Below, one piece after another: positions 24,829 through 33,016 of a stretch of 64,000 bases of DNA. Both the position numbers and the translations under genes were made by a program. A model generated the notes under the pieces. The model was not told the origin of the DNA and did no database searches. It worked only from the letters and a program-made list of their open reading frames with translations. Where the stretch lies: assembly GCA_910586315.1 (NCBI GenBank), contig CAJUIP010000013.1:1-64000 (forward strand). The letters run 5' to 3'. The DNA is from an uncultured Lachnospiraceae bacterium. Lineage in GTDB: Bacteria; Bacillota; Clostridia; Lachnospirales; Lachnospiraceae. The first letter of the stretch is position 1. Every line of letters starts with the position of its first letter.

Positions 24829-27496
24829 GTTTGAAGAAAAAACCATTGCTGAAACCAAAGATATTTTAAATTCCGGGGACGGCAGAGGACTTTCCATAAA
24901 AGAAGTAAAAAAAAGACGGCAGGCCCGCGGCCCCAATGAGCTTGTGGAAGAGAAGGGACCAAGCCTTCCCATGCGCCTTGCGTCCCAGTTCATGGATCCG
25001 CTTATTTATATTCTGCTGGCAGCAGGAGTGATCTCTGTCTTTCTGGGAGAGGCGGGAGACGCCTGCATTATTGCGGCCGTGGTACTGCTCAATGGAGCCG
25101 TAGGGATTATTCAGGAGGGAAAAGCGCAAAAAGCTTTGGATGCCCTGAAAAAGATGACAAAGTTTAAGGCTGTGGTGATCCGGGACGGCGTGGAGCAGGA
25201 AATTGATGCGGCGGATCTGGTTTTCGGCGATCTGGTGGTTTTAGATGCCGGAAGGCAGGTTCCGGCGGATCTGCGGCTCATCTTTACGGAAAACATGAAG
25301 ATCGAGGAATCCGCGCTCACCGGGGAGTCGGTGCCTGTGGAAAAGGATGCCTGGTTTACCGCGCAAAAAAGCCTTCCGGTGGGAGATCGGAAAAACATGG
25401 CCTATATGTCCACCAATGTGACGGCCGGACGCGGTCAGGGAATTGTCGTAGCCACGGGAATGGATACGGAAATCGGGAAGATTGCAAAGATGATTCATGA
25501 GGCGCCCCAGGAGACTACGCCCTTACAGAAGCGCCTGGGGGATCTGGGAGGGATTTTGAGCATCCTGGCGGTAGCACTTTGCGGCACGCTGTTTTTCGTG
25601 GCGGTGCTTCAAAAAAGAGACGTGGGTGAGATGCTGATCACAGCCATTTCTCTGGCGGTGGCGGCGGTTCCTGAGGGACTTCCGGCGGTGGTGACCATTG
25701 TACTGGCGCTTTCCGTATCCAGAATGGTGAGGGTGAATACCATTGTGCGGCGGCTTCCGTCAGTAGAGACCCTGGGGGCTGTCAGCGTGGTATGCTCCGA
25801 TAAAACGGGGACTCTTACGCAGAATAAAATGACTGTGGAGGAGTTTTTGGATGCGGGAGAACTTTTGGCGCAGAGGGGAAATAAGGAGGAGCTCTTCCAC
25901 GCCTTTCTTTTGTGCAATGATGGAAAGCTCACGAAAAAAGGCCCCTTGGGAGACCCTACAGAGCTGGCTCTTTTGGAATATGGAAGAAAGATGCGGGTGG
26001 AGGCCTCTGCGCTGGAGAAGGAATTTCCGAGAGTCATGGAAAATCCCTTTGATTCCGGACGGAAGATGATGACCACCGTGCATAAAACCGGGAATGGGTT
26101 AATTTCCTATACCAAAGGGGCTCCGGATATTATTTTGTCCCGGTGCAGCAGATACCTGGCGGGAACAGAAGTGAAGGAACTGGGAGCCGGACAGAAAAAG
26201 CGGATCGCCAGGCGGATTGATATTCTTTCAGGAAAAGCCCTCAGGGTTTTGGGAGCGGCAATGTCGGATGGAGATGGACGGGAAGAAAGAGACATGATCT
26301 TTCTTGGACTGGCGGCCATGGCAGATCCTCCGCGGCCGGAGGCGTTCCATGCAGTTGAGATGTTTAAAAAGGCGCATGTCCGGACGGTGATGATCACAGG
26401 AGACCACAAGGATACTGCGTTTGCCATCGCAAGGAAGCTGGGAATTGCCTCGCGCGAATCCCAGTGCATGAGCGGGGAGGAGCTTGACCGGGCAGATGAT
26501 GAAGAACTTAAGGAACGGGCAGACAGGGTTTCTGTGTTTGCCAGGGTTTCTTCCGACCACAAGGTCCGCATTGTAAAGGCCTTAAAGGCGTCGGGGAAGA
26601 TTGTGGCCATGACGGGCGACGGCGTCAATGACGCTCCATCCTTAAAGGCTGCGGACGTGGGAATTGCCATGGGCCGGTGCGGTACCGATGTGGCAAAGCA
26701 GGCTGCTGACATGATCCTCACAGATGATAATTTTGCCACCATAGAAAAAGCCATGGAAGAGGGAAGAGGAATTTATGAAAACATCAGAAAATCCGTGATT
26801 TTTCTCCTTTCTTCTAATTTCGGGGAAATTATGACTATGTTTACTGCCATCATTCTTTCTCTGCCATCTCCTTTAAAGGCAAGTCATATTTTATGGATTA
26901 ATCTGATTACGGATTCTCTTCCGGCATTGGCGCTGGGAACAGATGCAAATGACGGGGAGGCGCTTATGAAGGAGCCGCCCAGGAAGTCCACAGAAAGCCT
27001 GTTTTCCCGGGGCGGTCTGGAGTGCACGGTTTTTTATGGATTTCTCATCGCCATCATCAGCTTGACGGCTTTTCTGAAACTTCCGGTAAGCCTGCTGGCC
27101 CATGGGGGGAAGGAGCTTACCATAGAAAACCTGGCCATGGTCTTGTCGGATGTTAAGATTCTGGCCCATTGCCAGACGTATGCGTTTACCGTTCTGGGAC
27201 TTTCCCAGCTTTTCCATGCCGTGGGGATGCGGAATGTGGGAAAATCCGTATTCCGAATGAGGCATCTGGAAAATAAACTGATGGTTGCCGCGGTTGTGGC
27301 CGGCGTATTTCTTCAGGTTATGGTGACGGAAATTCCCCAGCTGGTGGCAGTGTTTCAGACAGCGGCCCTCACAGGCAGGGAGTGGGGGGAGCTTTTGATT
27401 CTCGCGGCGGCGCCCATGGCGGCCCATGAACTTTTGATTTTTTTAAGTAAGCTTCATAAGCCCAAGGACTACCAGGATGATTCCGCTGTATTTTGA
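24827..27496 (+). CDS. Calcium-transporting-type P-type (P2) ATPase
   Basis: About 889 residues. P-type ATPase landmarks in order: N-terminal cation_ATPase_N domain (RGLSIKEVKKRRQARGPNEL), TGES in the actuator domain, M4 motif VPEGLP (ligand site), phosphorylation loop CSDKTGTLTQNK, KGAPD in the nucleotide domain, and GDGVNDAPSLKAADVGIAMG. The PEGLP-type M4 and domain order match SERCA/PMR1-like Ca pumps; it lacks heavy-metal-binding domains. Start: TTG 24827 has GGGAGG 7 nt upstream; ATG 24812 lies on that site. The 3' end overlaps the convergent ytaF gene by 54 bp. Confidence 0.93.
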   Translation: MFEEKTIAETKDILNSGDGRGLSIKEVKKRRQARGPNELVEEKGPSLPMRLASQFMDPLIYILLAAGVISVFLGEAGDACIIAAVVLLNGAVGIIQEGKAQKALDALKKMTKFKAVVIRDGVEQEIDAADLVFGDLVVLDAGRQVPADLRLIFTENMKIEESALTGESVPVEKDAWFTAQKSLPVGDRKNMAYMSTNVTAGRGQGIVVATGMDTEIGKIAKMIHEAPQETTPLQKRLGDLGGILSILAVALCGTLFFVAVLQKRDVGEMLITAISLAVAAVPEGLPAVVTIVLALSVSRMVRVNTIVRRLPSVETLGAVSVVCSDKTGTLTQNKMTVEEFLDAGELLAQRGNKEELFHAFLLCNDGKLTKKGPLGDPTELALLEYGRKMRVEASALEKEFPRVMENPFDSGRKMMTTVHKTGNGLISYTKGAPDIILSRCSRYLAGTEVKELGAGQKKRIARRIDILSGKALRVLGAAMSDGDGREERDMIFLGLAAMADPPRPEAFHAVEMFKKAHVRTVMITGDHKDTAFAIARKLGIASRESQCMSGEELDRADDEELKERADRVSVFARVSSDHKVRIVKALKASGKIVAMTGDGVNDAPSLKAADVGIAMGRCGTDVAKQAADMILTDDNFATIEKAMEEGRGIYENIRKSVIFLLSSNFGEIMTMFTAIILSLPSPLKASHILWINLITDSLPALALGTDANDGEALMKEPPRKSTESLFSRGGLECTVFYGFLIAIISLTAFLKLPVSLLAHGGKELTIENLAMVLSDVKILAHCQTYAFTVLGLSQLFHAVGMRNVGKSVFRMRHLENKLMVAAVVAGVFLQVMVTEIPQLVAVFQTAALTGREWGELLILAAAPMAAHELLIFLSKLHKPKDYQDDSAVF

Positions 27497-27994
27497 AAAG
27501 TCCACGTCGGACCAGGAACCGGCTTTTTTTCCCAGAAAGCAGCCTCCCAGCACAGAGAGCAGTCCCAGAACCAGGGACAGGATGATCAGTACGGGAAAAG
27601 AGCTTCCGGAAAGTCCGGCGCCCAGTCCGGCCGCCGCATTGTCCAGAGATAAAACGGTTCCCAGGAAGAAGGCCTCAGAACAAGACAGGACCTCGGGCTC
27701 ATTCTGGTTGGCATGTCTGGCGGTATCTTTCGTGGGCTTTGCCGCGAGTTTGGAGAGACCAAGAAGAATTAACAGGCAGGCGCTTAAAAAGGAAGGTATC
27801 TCCATAGGGAGAAAAGGCTTGAGGAGGGAGCCGAAAACCAGGGAAACAGATAAAATTCCGGAGGAAAGGACTGTCATAATGAGGGCTGAGGACAGAGGAA
27901 TTTTCACATTTCCGGCTCCATAGACAAAACCGGCAGTGAAGGCATCCGCGCATAGAGCGATGGACAGAAACAGCAGGGACGAAAAATCATTCAT
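27443..27994 (-). CDS. ytaF: YtaF/MntP-family sporulation-type membrane protein
   Basis: A 183-residue six-helix membrane protein. The paired half-motifs ALCADAFTAGFVYGAG (N half) and SLDNAAAGLGAGLSG (C half), each with a conserved acidic residue in a helix, are typical of the MntP/YtaF family. YtaF homologues are linked to sporulation in Bacillus; MntP exports manganese. Sequence length and the intervening hydrophilic loop (KPTKDTARHANQNEPE) fit YtaF. It is convergent with the ATPase and overlaps its 3' end. Confidence 0.82.
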   Translation of the reverse strand: MNDFSSLLFLSIALCADAFTAGFVYGAGNVKIPLSSALIMTVLSSGILSVSLVFGSLLKPFLPMEIPSFLSACLLILLGLSKLAAKPTKDTARHANQNEPEVLSCSEAFFLGTVLSLDNAAAGLGAGLSGSSFPVLIILSLVLGLLSVLGGCFLGKKAGSWSDVDFSKYSGIILVVLGLMKLT

Positions 27995-28092
27995 TTTTCA
28001 CCATGTACATATTTTAAACGGTTATAATATCATATTTTTTGGAAAAAATTTTGTGACAGGTATTCCCAAGGGGGGAAAAAGTTGGTAGAATA

Positions 28093-28123
28093 ATAACAGT
28101 TTAGGAGTTATCCGAACTGTTAT
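28093..28123. repeat. Palindrome ATAACAGTT/AACTGTTAT upstream of mscL
   Basis: Perfect 9-bp arms ATAACAGTT (28093-28101) and AACTGTTAT (28115-28123) flank a 13-bp spacer, about 30 bp before mscL. It could be an operator for mscL; alternatively it belongs to the TAACAGTT palindrome family at 8091, 8228 and 55806. Confidence 0.55.
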
Positions 28124-28153
28124 CATATCGCGCGAAATACACAGGAGGAACGT

Positions 28154-28621
28154 ATGAAAAAGATACTGAAAGAGTTTCAGGCATTTGCCATTCAGGGAAA
28201 TATGATTGATATGGCAGTCGGTATGATTATTGGCGCGGCTTTCAAGGATCTGGTAAACTCTCTGGTCGGTGATCTGGTGATGCCCGTCATCAGCCTTTTT
28301 GTTGGTAAAATGGATTTTAGCAACTTGTTTATTTCTTTAAACGGGGAGCATTATGCAACGCTGGCGGATGCACAGGCCGCCAATGCGGCGACGATCAATT
28401 ATGGACTATTTATTACAGAGATCATCAACTTTGTAATTATGGCATTTGTTATTTTCATGATGGTGAAGCAGATCGGCAGGCTGAAAACGGCCCTGTCGCC
28501 CAAAAAGGAGGCTCCCGCCGCTTCCGCTGAGCCAACGGAGAAGGTTTGCCCATACTGTAAGTCCAAAATTGATGTTCATGCCACAAGGTGCCCCCATTGT
28601 ACGTCCGAGCTGACAGAGTAG
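28154..28621 (+). CDS. mscL: Large-conductance mechanosensitive channel with C-terminal zinc ribbon
   Basis: A 155-residue channel that opens under membrane tension to release solutes in osmotic downshock. N-terminal FAIQGNMIDMAVGMIIGAAF (TM1) and MDFSNLF...NYGLFITEIINFVIMAFVIF (TM2) are characteristic. After the usual cytoplasmic helix and an Ala/Pro/Glu linker, residues 132-149 form a double CxxC knuckle (C132, C135, C146, C149) absent from the E. coli protein. AGGAGG precedes the ATG. The downstream truA is on the same strand, 86 nt away. Confidence 0.94.
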   Translation: MKKILKEFQAFAIQGNMIDMAVGMIIGAAFKDLVNSLVGDLVMPVISLFVGKMDFSNLFISLNGEHYATLADAQAANAATINYGLFITEIINFVIMAFVIFMMVKQIGRLKTALSPKKEAPAASAEPTEKVCPYCKSKIDVHATRCPHCTSELTE

Positions 28622-28707
28622 GGGATTTATGGAACATGGAGGTCCTCGAGAAAGGCGCAAAGGGACGCTTTATCGGGGACTTTCCCATGGGGCTGGGAGG
28701 AAAGACT

Positions 28708-29487
28708 GTGAAAAAGAATATCATGCTGGTGCTGGAATATGACGGCACCAGGTATGACGGCTGGCAGAAGCAGGGAAATACGGAAAACACCATTCAGGCG
28801 AAGATTGAGGCTGTCCTTTTAAAATGGAATAAAAGTCCCATTGAAGTTCATGGGTCCGGACGTACAGACGCAGGAGTCCATGCAAGAAGACAGACGGCCA
28901 ATTTCCATGTGGATCAGGAACTTTGCCCGTTATCCGGAATGGCCATGGAATATTTAAACCGGTATCTTCCGGAGGATATCCGCGTGGTGGAAGAGAGGGA
29001 GGTACCCAAAAGGTTCCACAGCAGACTTTCGGCCGACAGAAAGACGTATGCCTATTATGTGGAGACTTCGGATAAGAAGCAGGTGTTTGAGCGAAAATAC
29101 GTGTATGGACTGGGACAGGATTTGAATCTTGAGGCGATGGAGCAGGCAGCCGGATATCTGGTGGGCCAGCATGATTTTAAGAGCTTCTGCGCGAACAGAA
29201 AAATAAAAAAGAGCACAGTCCGGCGGCTGGATTCCATTGAGATAAAAAGGGACGGGACCAAGGTGGTTATTATTTATACGGGAAACGGCTTTTTGTATCA
29301 CATGGCGCGGATTCTCACAGGAACGCTTTTGGAAGTGGGACTTGGAAAACGGAGACCTGAGGATATGGAAAAAATTTTAAACGAAAAGGACCGTAAGGCG
29401 GCCGGAATCACAGCGCCGCCGGAAGGACTGTTCCTCATGAATGTGGAGTATGACTGGGACAAAATCCTGAGGACGGAAAGGGAATGA
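28708..29487 (+). CDS. truA: tRNA pseudouridine(38-40) synthase TruA
   Basis: A 259-residue enzyme that makes pseudouridine in the tRNA anticodon stem. The catalytic aspartate is D54 in GSGRTDAGVHA. LVLEYDGTRYDGWQKQ at the start, SARTYAYY-like RKTYAYY, and FLYHMARILTG later are family motifs. GTG 28708 is chosen: GGGAGGAAA lies just upstream and the protein then begins at the family's first strand; the frame stays open to 28588 but that extension overlaps mscL. Confidence 0.94.
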   Translation: MKKNIMLVLEYDGTRYDGWQKQGNTENTIQAKIEAVLLKWNKSPIEVHGSGRTDAGVHARRQTANFHVDQELCPLSGMAMEYLNRYLPEDIRVVEEREVPKRFHSRLSADRKTYAYYVETSDKKQVFERKYVYGLGQDLNLEAMEQAAGYLVGQHDFKSFCANRKIKKSTVRRLDSIEIKRDGTKVVIIYTGNGFLYHMARILTGTLLEVGLGKRRPEDMEKILNEKDRKAAGITAPPEGLFLMNVEYDWDKILRTERE

Positions 29488-29488
29488 T

Positions 29489-30814
29489 ATGAGCGGACAA
29501 AATACACAGCTTGAAGAGGAGCCAAAACAGGAGAAAAAAACGGCGAAACACAGGGAAGCCGGACATGATAAAGAAGGAAAACCATCGCCGGATGCCCTCA
29601 AATCATGGCTTTTGTGGGCTGGAATGGCTATTTTTGTCTGTCTGGCAGTAGTCTGTATTCTGGCAGTGGTTTTCTCCGGACAAAACAGAAAAGAAGCAGC
29701 CATTCTGGAAGTGGATTCGGAAATCACCATGAGGTTTACTTTGAATCGCAAAGGAACGGTTCTTAGCGTGCAGAAAGGCGACAGGAGGCTTTTGAAGACG
29801 GATTTGGAGGAATGCTGTCGGGAAATTCTGATTCTCTGCCTGGAAAATGGATGGCTGGAGGAAAAAGAAGGCGTTGTATTTACCATAGAAGCCTGTGGAG
29901 AAGGGGTACGGCTCAATGCAGAACGCATGGCAGAGGATATTTGTGTTTATGCGGATGCGTTATTGAAGAAAAAGCAGGCCAAGGGAACCGTGTATGTGGG
30001 AGTTTTGGCTGAAGATGCCCGGATCCGGTCTCTTTCAATGGAAAATGGCTGCACTCTTTCCAAGGCGGCGCTGGCGGCAGATCTTGTGGATGAAAACCTC
30101 AGACTGAAAACAGCTGATGAGAAACGGCTTTGCAGTCTTTCTATGGGAGAACTGTCGGCTGAAATCCTGGAACAGAAGTATAATACTTCATTTTCCATGG
30201 TGACAGCCGGAAAGATCTACCAGAAAAAGGCATCGGAAACGGTGAGGACGACCGAAGGGAAAGAGGAGGAGACATCAACCGATTTGTCAGAGGCGGAGCA
30301 AGAAGAGACGGAGAGCCTGCCGGGATCAGACAGGGGAGCTGAGTCCGGTGACGGGGAAGCAAGCGGACAGGCGGAGGCAGTGGAAATGGAACCGCAAGGA
30401 GAGGAGAACGCAGAAATTTCGACTGAAACCTGGACCGAACCTCAGACAAACGCACAGGAATCTTCTGTGCAATCACCGCCAGAGTTAGCCCCGGGACCCG
30501 CGGAAACTGCTGCCTCAGAAACACCAGAGCCTGAAGCTGCTCCTCCGGAGACGACGATTTCATCGCCTTTGGAAACTGCGGCTTTAGAAACTGCACCCCC
30601 GGAAACTACACCTCCGGCTGCCATTATACCGGAAAGGGAAGCCCCGGAGACTACAGCCTCAGAGAGCATAGCCCCGGAGGCCGCTGCTCCGGAAACCAGC
30701 AAGCCGTCCGCCTATTATCCGTCAGGCGCGATAGGGCCGGGCTTTGAGACGGAGCCCGCGTCTGAGGATGCAGTGATTCAGCAGGTGGTTCCCCTGTCTC
30801 CGGAAGGCAATTAA
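29489..30814 (+). CDS. RsgI-like single-pass membrane protein with Pro/Thr/Glu-rich tail
   Basis: 441 residues: a charged cytoplasmic N terminus (1-38), one transmembrane helix (about 39-63), an extracellular domain (about 72-245) and a long tail (250-441) rich in Glu, Pro, Thr, Ala with repeated PPETT/APETT units. The extracellular domain resembles the middle domain of anti-sigma-I factors (strand DSEITMRFTLNRKGTVLSV; later LSKAALAADL and LSMGELSAEIL). The D-x-N-P autocleavage motif of RsgI is not present, being DSEI here, and the cytoplasmic part is not a recognisable anti-sigma domain. No sigma factor gene is adjacent. Starts one base after the truA stop. Function unknown; RsgI relationship moderately supported. 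Confidence 0.7.
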   Translation: MSGQNTQLEEEPKQEKKTAKHREAGHDKEGKPSPDALKSWLLWAGMAIFVCLAVVCILAVVFSGQNRKEAAILEVDSEITMRFTLNRKGTVLSVQKGDRRLLKTDLEECCREILILCLENGWLEEKEGVVFTIEACGEGVRLNAERMAEDICVYADALLKKKQAKGTVYVGVLAEDARIRSLSMENGCTLSKAALAADLVDENLRLKTADEKRLCSLSMGELSAEILEQKYNTSFSMVTAGKIYQKKASETVRTTEGKEEETSTDLSEAEQEETESLPGSDRGAESGDGEASGQAEAVEMEPQGEENAEISTETWTEPQTNAQESSVQSPPELAPGPAETAASETPEPEAAPPETTISSPLETAALETAPPETTPPAAIIPEREAPETTASESIAPEAAAPETSKPSAYYPSGAIGPGFETEPASEDAVIQQVVPLSPEGN

Positions 30815-30857
30815 AGTTACAGTTAAAAAAGAAAGGTCTTAAAAAAACAAAAAACTA

Positions 30858-30886
30858 TTGACGAATCCGGCCTGTCGGGATATAAT
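30858..30886 (+). promoter_or_regulatory. Promoter of tRNA-Gln copy 1
   Basis: TTGACG (30858-30863), 17-bp spacer, TATAAT (30881-30886); the tRNA begins 16 bp later. Strong vegetative promoter. Confidence 0.9.
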
Positions 30887-30902
30887 ACATCTGTCAGTTC
30901 GA

Positions 30903-30975
30903 TGGGCTATCGCCAAATGGTAAGGCAACGGACTCTGACTCCGTCATTTTCAAGGTTCGAATCCTTGTAGCCCAG
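30903..30975 (+). tRNA. tRNA-Gln (anticodon CTG), copy 1
   Basis: Acceptor TGGGCTA (30903-30909) pairs with TAGCCCA (30968-30974); anticodon stem ACGGA/TCCGT with loop CTCTGAC gives CTG (reads CAG). Discriminator G. Identical in sequence to the copy at 32757-32829. Confidence 0.95.
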
Positions 30976-30976
30976 T

Positions 30977-31015
30977 AAAAAATGGAATTCCCAAAATCGG
31001 GAGTTCCATTTTTTT
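30977..31015 (+). terminator. Rho-independent terminator after tRNA-Gln copy 1
   Basis: AAAAAATGGAATTCCC / GGGAGTTCCATTTTTTT stem with a six-base loop and long T run. Confidence 0.95.
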
Positions 31016-31116
31016 GCTCTGGAGCGTGTTTGAAAAGTTATTTCCGTCATCTGTATGCTCGAAATCTTTGCAAAGCTGAACTGCCGCAGAAAAAATAATT
31101 ATTGCAGGTAAAAGTG

Positions 31117-31145
31117 TTGACAACCTTGCTGACCGGGAATAAAAT
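31117..31145 (+). promoter_or_regulatory. Promoter of the third M20 gene
   Basis: TTGACA (31117-31122), 17-bp spacer and TAAAAT (31140-31145), about 100 bp upstream of the ATG at 31248. The intervening leader contains ACAAATGATTG and ACTATTTGTTGAG blocks but no clear riboswitch. At 31061-31090, just upstream, lies a stretch resembling the right end of the repeat at 8211-8240. Confidence 0.8.
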
Positions 31146-31247
31146 TAATTTAAAATCAACAAATGATTGGACACAAAGAAGAACTATTTGTTGAGTTTGC
31201 ACAGAATTCTGCGCTTTCAGTGATTTGAGTAAAGGAGAGGAAAAGTT

Positions 31248-32633
31248 ATGATTGATACCATTGCTGTAAAAGCCGTTGATCAGAACGCCGAAGTGCTTAC
31301 CGGACTGGCTAAGAAGATCTGGGATAACCCGGAAACGGCCTTTAATGAGGTAAAGGCCTGTCAATGGACGGCCGAGGTACTTAAAAATGCCGGTTTTGAA
31401 GTGGAAGTCGGTTATGTGGGTATGCCCACTGCCATCCGGGCCGCATGGGGGAAGGGCCATCCGGTGATTGGTTTCCTTGGAGAGTACGATGCTCTGCCGG
31501 GGCTGAGCCAGAAAGTAAGCACGGAAAAAGAGCCTGTTACGCCCGGTGCACCCGGTCAGGGCTGCGGCCATAATCTCCTGGGAGTTGCCTGCCTGGGCGC
31601 TGCTCTTGGGATGAAGGCTGAACTGGAAGCTACAGGAAAAGAGGGAACCGTTGTGTTCTATGGCTGTCCGGCTGAGGAAGTTCTGACTGGAAAAGCGTTT
31701 ATGGCCCGGGAAGGGGCGTTCACGGATCTGGATGCTGCCTTTTCCTGGCATGGCGCTACCATAAATCATGTGACTCTTGGCACTATGACCGGATTAAACA
31801 GCGCCGTGTTCCATTTCCATGGAATTACAGCTCATGCCGGGGGAGATCCCCACAACGGACGTTCCGCCCTGGATGCTGTTGAATTAATGAACGTGGGAGC
31901 CAACTATCTGCGGGAGCATGTGACAAGCGATGTGCGGATTCATTATGTAATAAAGGAAGGCGGGACGGCTCCAAATATTGTTCCGGATAATGCCAGCGTC
32001 TGGTATTACGTGCGGGCTATGAGCCGTGAGGCGGTGGAAGATACCTACAGACGCCTTGTTCTGGTTGCCGAGGGCGCGGCCCATATGACTGAGACCAAAC
32101 TGGAAATCGAATTTATGGGCGGCTGCTATAATACCCTGAATCCGGTGATGCTGACTACGCTGACTCATGATGTGATGGAGCAGATTGCAAGTCCTGAATG
32201 GACGGAGGAGGAAAAGGCGTTTGCCGAGACCCTAAACGCAAAGAGCCAGCAGTATGAAGCCGTGAAGGCCTCGGGCGTTCTGGAGAATGGCCCCTTATGT
32301 ACCTCTGTTCTTCCGGTACTCCACGAGGACGGCTATGGATCCACGGATGTGGGCGATGTACAGCATATTGTTCCCTGCGTACAGGTTATGACAGCCACCT
32401 GCAATCTGGCTGCGCCCGGACACAGCTGGCAGATCACAGCCTGTGCAGGAATGAGCATTGGCATGAAAGGCATGCTTTATGGCTCTAAAGTCATGGCTGC
32501 CGCGGCCATGAAGCTGGTGGATGATCCAAAGCTTGTGGAAGAGGCGAAAGAGGAATTCAAAAAGCAGATGAATGGAAAAGCTTACAAGTGTCCGATTCCG
32601 AAAGAAGTTCCGATTCCTCAGCCCCAGAAATGA
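31248..32633 (+). CDS. M20-family amidohydrolase, AbgB-like (third, diverged copy)
   Basis: 461 residues, same family as the tandem pair at 2787-5752 but clearly diverged. Motifs: GFLGEYDALPGLSQK, PGQGCGHNLLGVA (metal-binding H), CPAEEVLTGKAFMAREG, FHGITAHAGGDPHNGRSALD and the late DGYGSTDVGDVQHIVP. It has its own promoter and GGAGAGG site and stands alone between two identical tRNA-Gln genes, each with promoter and terminator. Cytoplasmic; substrate not determinable. Confidence 0.9.
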   Translation: MIDTIAVKAVDQNAEVLTGLAKKIWDNPETAFNEVKACQWTAEVLKNAGFEVEVGYVGMPTAIRAAWGKGHPVIGFLGEYDALPGLSQKVSTEKEPVTPGAPGQGCGHNLLGVACLGAALGMKAELEATGKEGTVVFYGCPAEEVLTGKAFMAREGAFTDLDAAFSWHGATINHVTLGTMTGLNSAVFHFHGITAHAGGDPHNGRSALDAVELMNVGANYLREHVTSDVRIHYVIKEGGTAPNIVPDNASVWYYVRAMSREAVEDTYRRLVLVAEGAAHMTETKLEIEFMGGCYNTLNPVMLTTLTHDVMEQIASPEWTEEEKAFAETLNAKSQQYEAVKASGVLENGPLCTSVLPVLHEDGYGSTDVGDVQHIVPCVQVMTATCNLAAPGHSWQITACAGMSIGMKGMLYGSKVMAAAAMKLVDDPKLVEEAKEEFKKQMNGKAYKCPIPKEVPIPQPQK

Positions 32634-32637
32634 TGCC

Positions 32638-32666
32638 GGACAAGAAGATGCAGGGCTGAATTGTTA
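32638..32666. repeat. Half copy of the palindromic repeat family
   Basis: GGACAAGAAGATGC followed by AGGGCTGAATTGTTAC matches the inner stem arm and the right terminus (GGCTGAACTGTTAC) of the element at 8091-8238. The left half is missing. It lies between the third M20 stop and the tRNA-Gln promoter. Confidence 0.5.
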
Positions 32667-32690
32667 CAAGAAATAAAAATGAAAAAGTAC

Positions 32691-32719
32691 TTGACGAAAT
32701 CGTAAAATATGAGTATAAT
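32691..32719 (+). promoter_or_regulatory. Promoter of tRNA-Gln copy 2
   Basis: TTGACG (32691-32696), 17-bp spacer, TATAAT (32714-32719). The same -35 and -10 as for copy 1 but with a different spacer. A short hairpin ATTCGCAG / CTGCGAAT lies between it and the tRNA. Confidence 0.9.
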
Positions 32720-32756
32720 GTAATTCGCAGTCAGGAAGTGGCTGCGAATTACAGAT

Positions 32757-32829
32757 TGGGCTATCGCCAAATGGTAAGGCAACGGACTCTGACTCCGTCA
32801 TTTTCAAGGTTCGAATCCTTGTAGCCCAG
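32757..32829 (+). tRNA. tRNA-Gln (anticodon CTG), copy 2
   Basis: Base-for-base the same 73-nt gene as copy 1. Acceptor TGGGCTA/TAGCCCA, anticodon CTG. The identity ends at the tRNA boundaries: promoter spacers and terminators differ. Confidence 0.95.
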
Positions 32830-32831
32830 TT

Positions 32832-32877
32832 AAAAAGACCCAAAGCATTGCAAATACAATGTTTTGGGTCTTTTTTT
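32832..32877 (+). terminator. Rho-independent terminator after tRNA-Gln copy 2
   Basis: AAAAAGACCCAAA-g-CATTG / CAATG-t-TTTGGGTCTTTTTTT, a long stem with a six-base loop and T run. Confidence 0.95.
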
Positions 32878-33016
32878 CGCGGAAAAGAGTTTTCGGATTA
32901 AAAGCAGGAAAAGCTGATTCTGAGAGATTCCGGGATTGACGGAACGGGCCGGGACATGTAAAATATAGGCAGAGAAAGAATGAAAGGCCATCGGAACAGA
33001 AAAGAGACAAAAAGAT

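Noticed and set aside
28588..28707. N-terminal extension of TruA from 28588
   Set aside because: Overlaps the mscL zinc-ribbon codons; the GTG at 28708 has a strong site and gives the standard protein.
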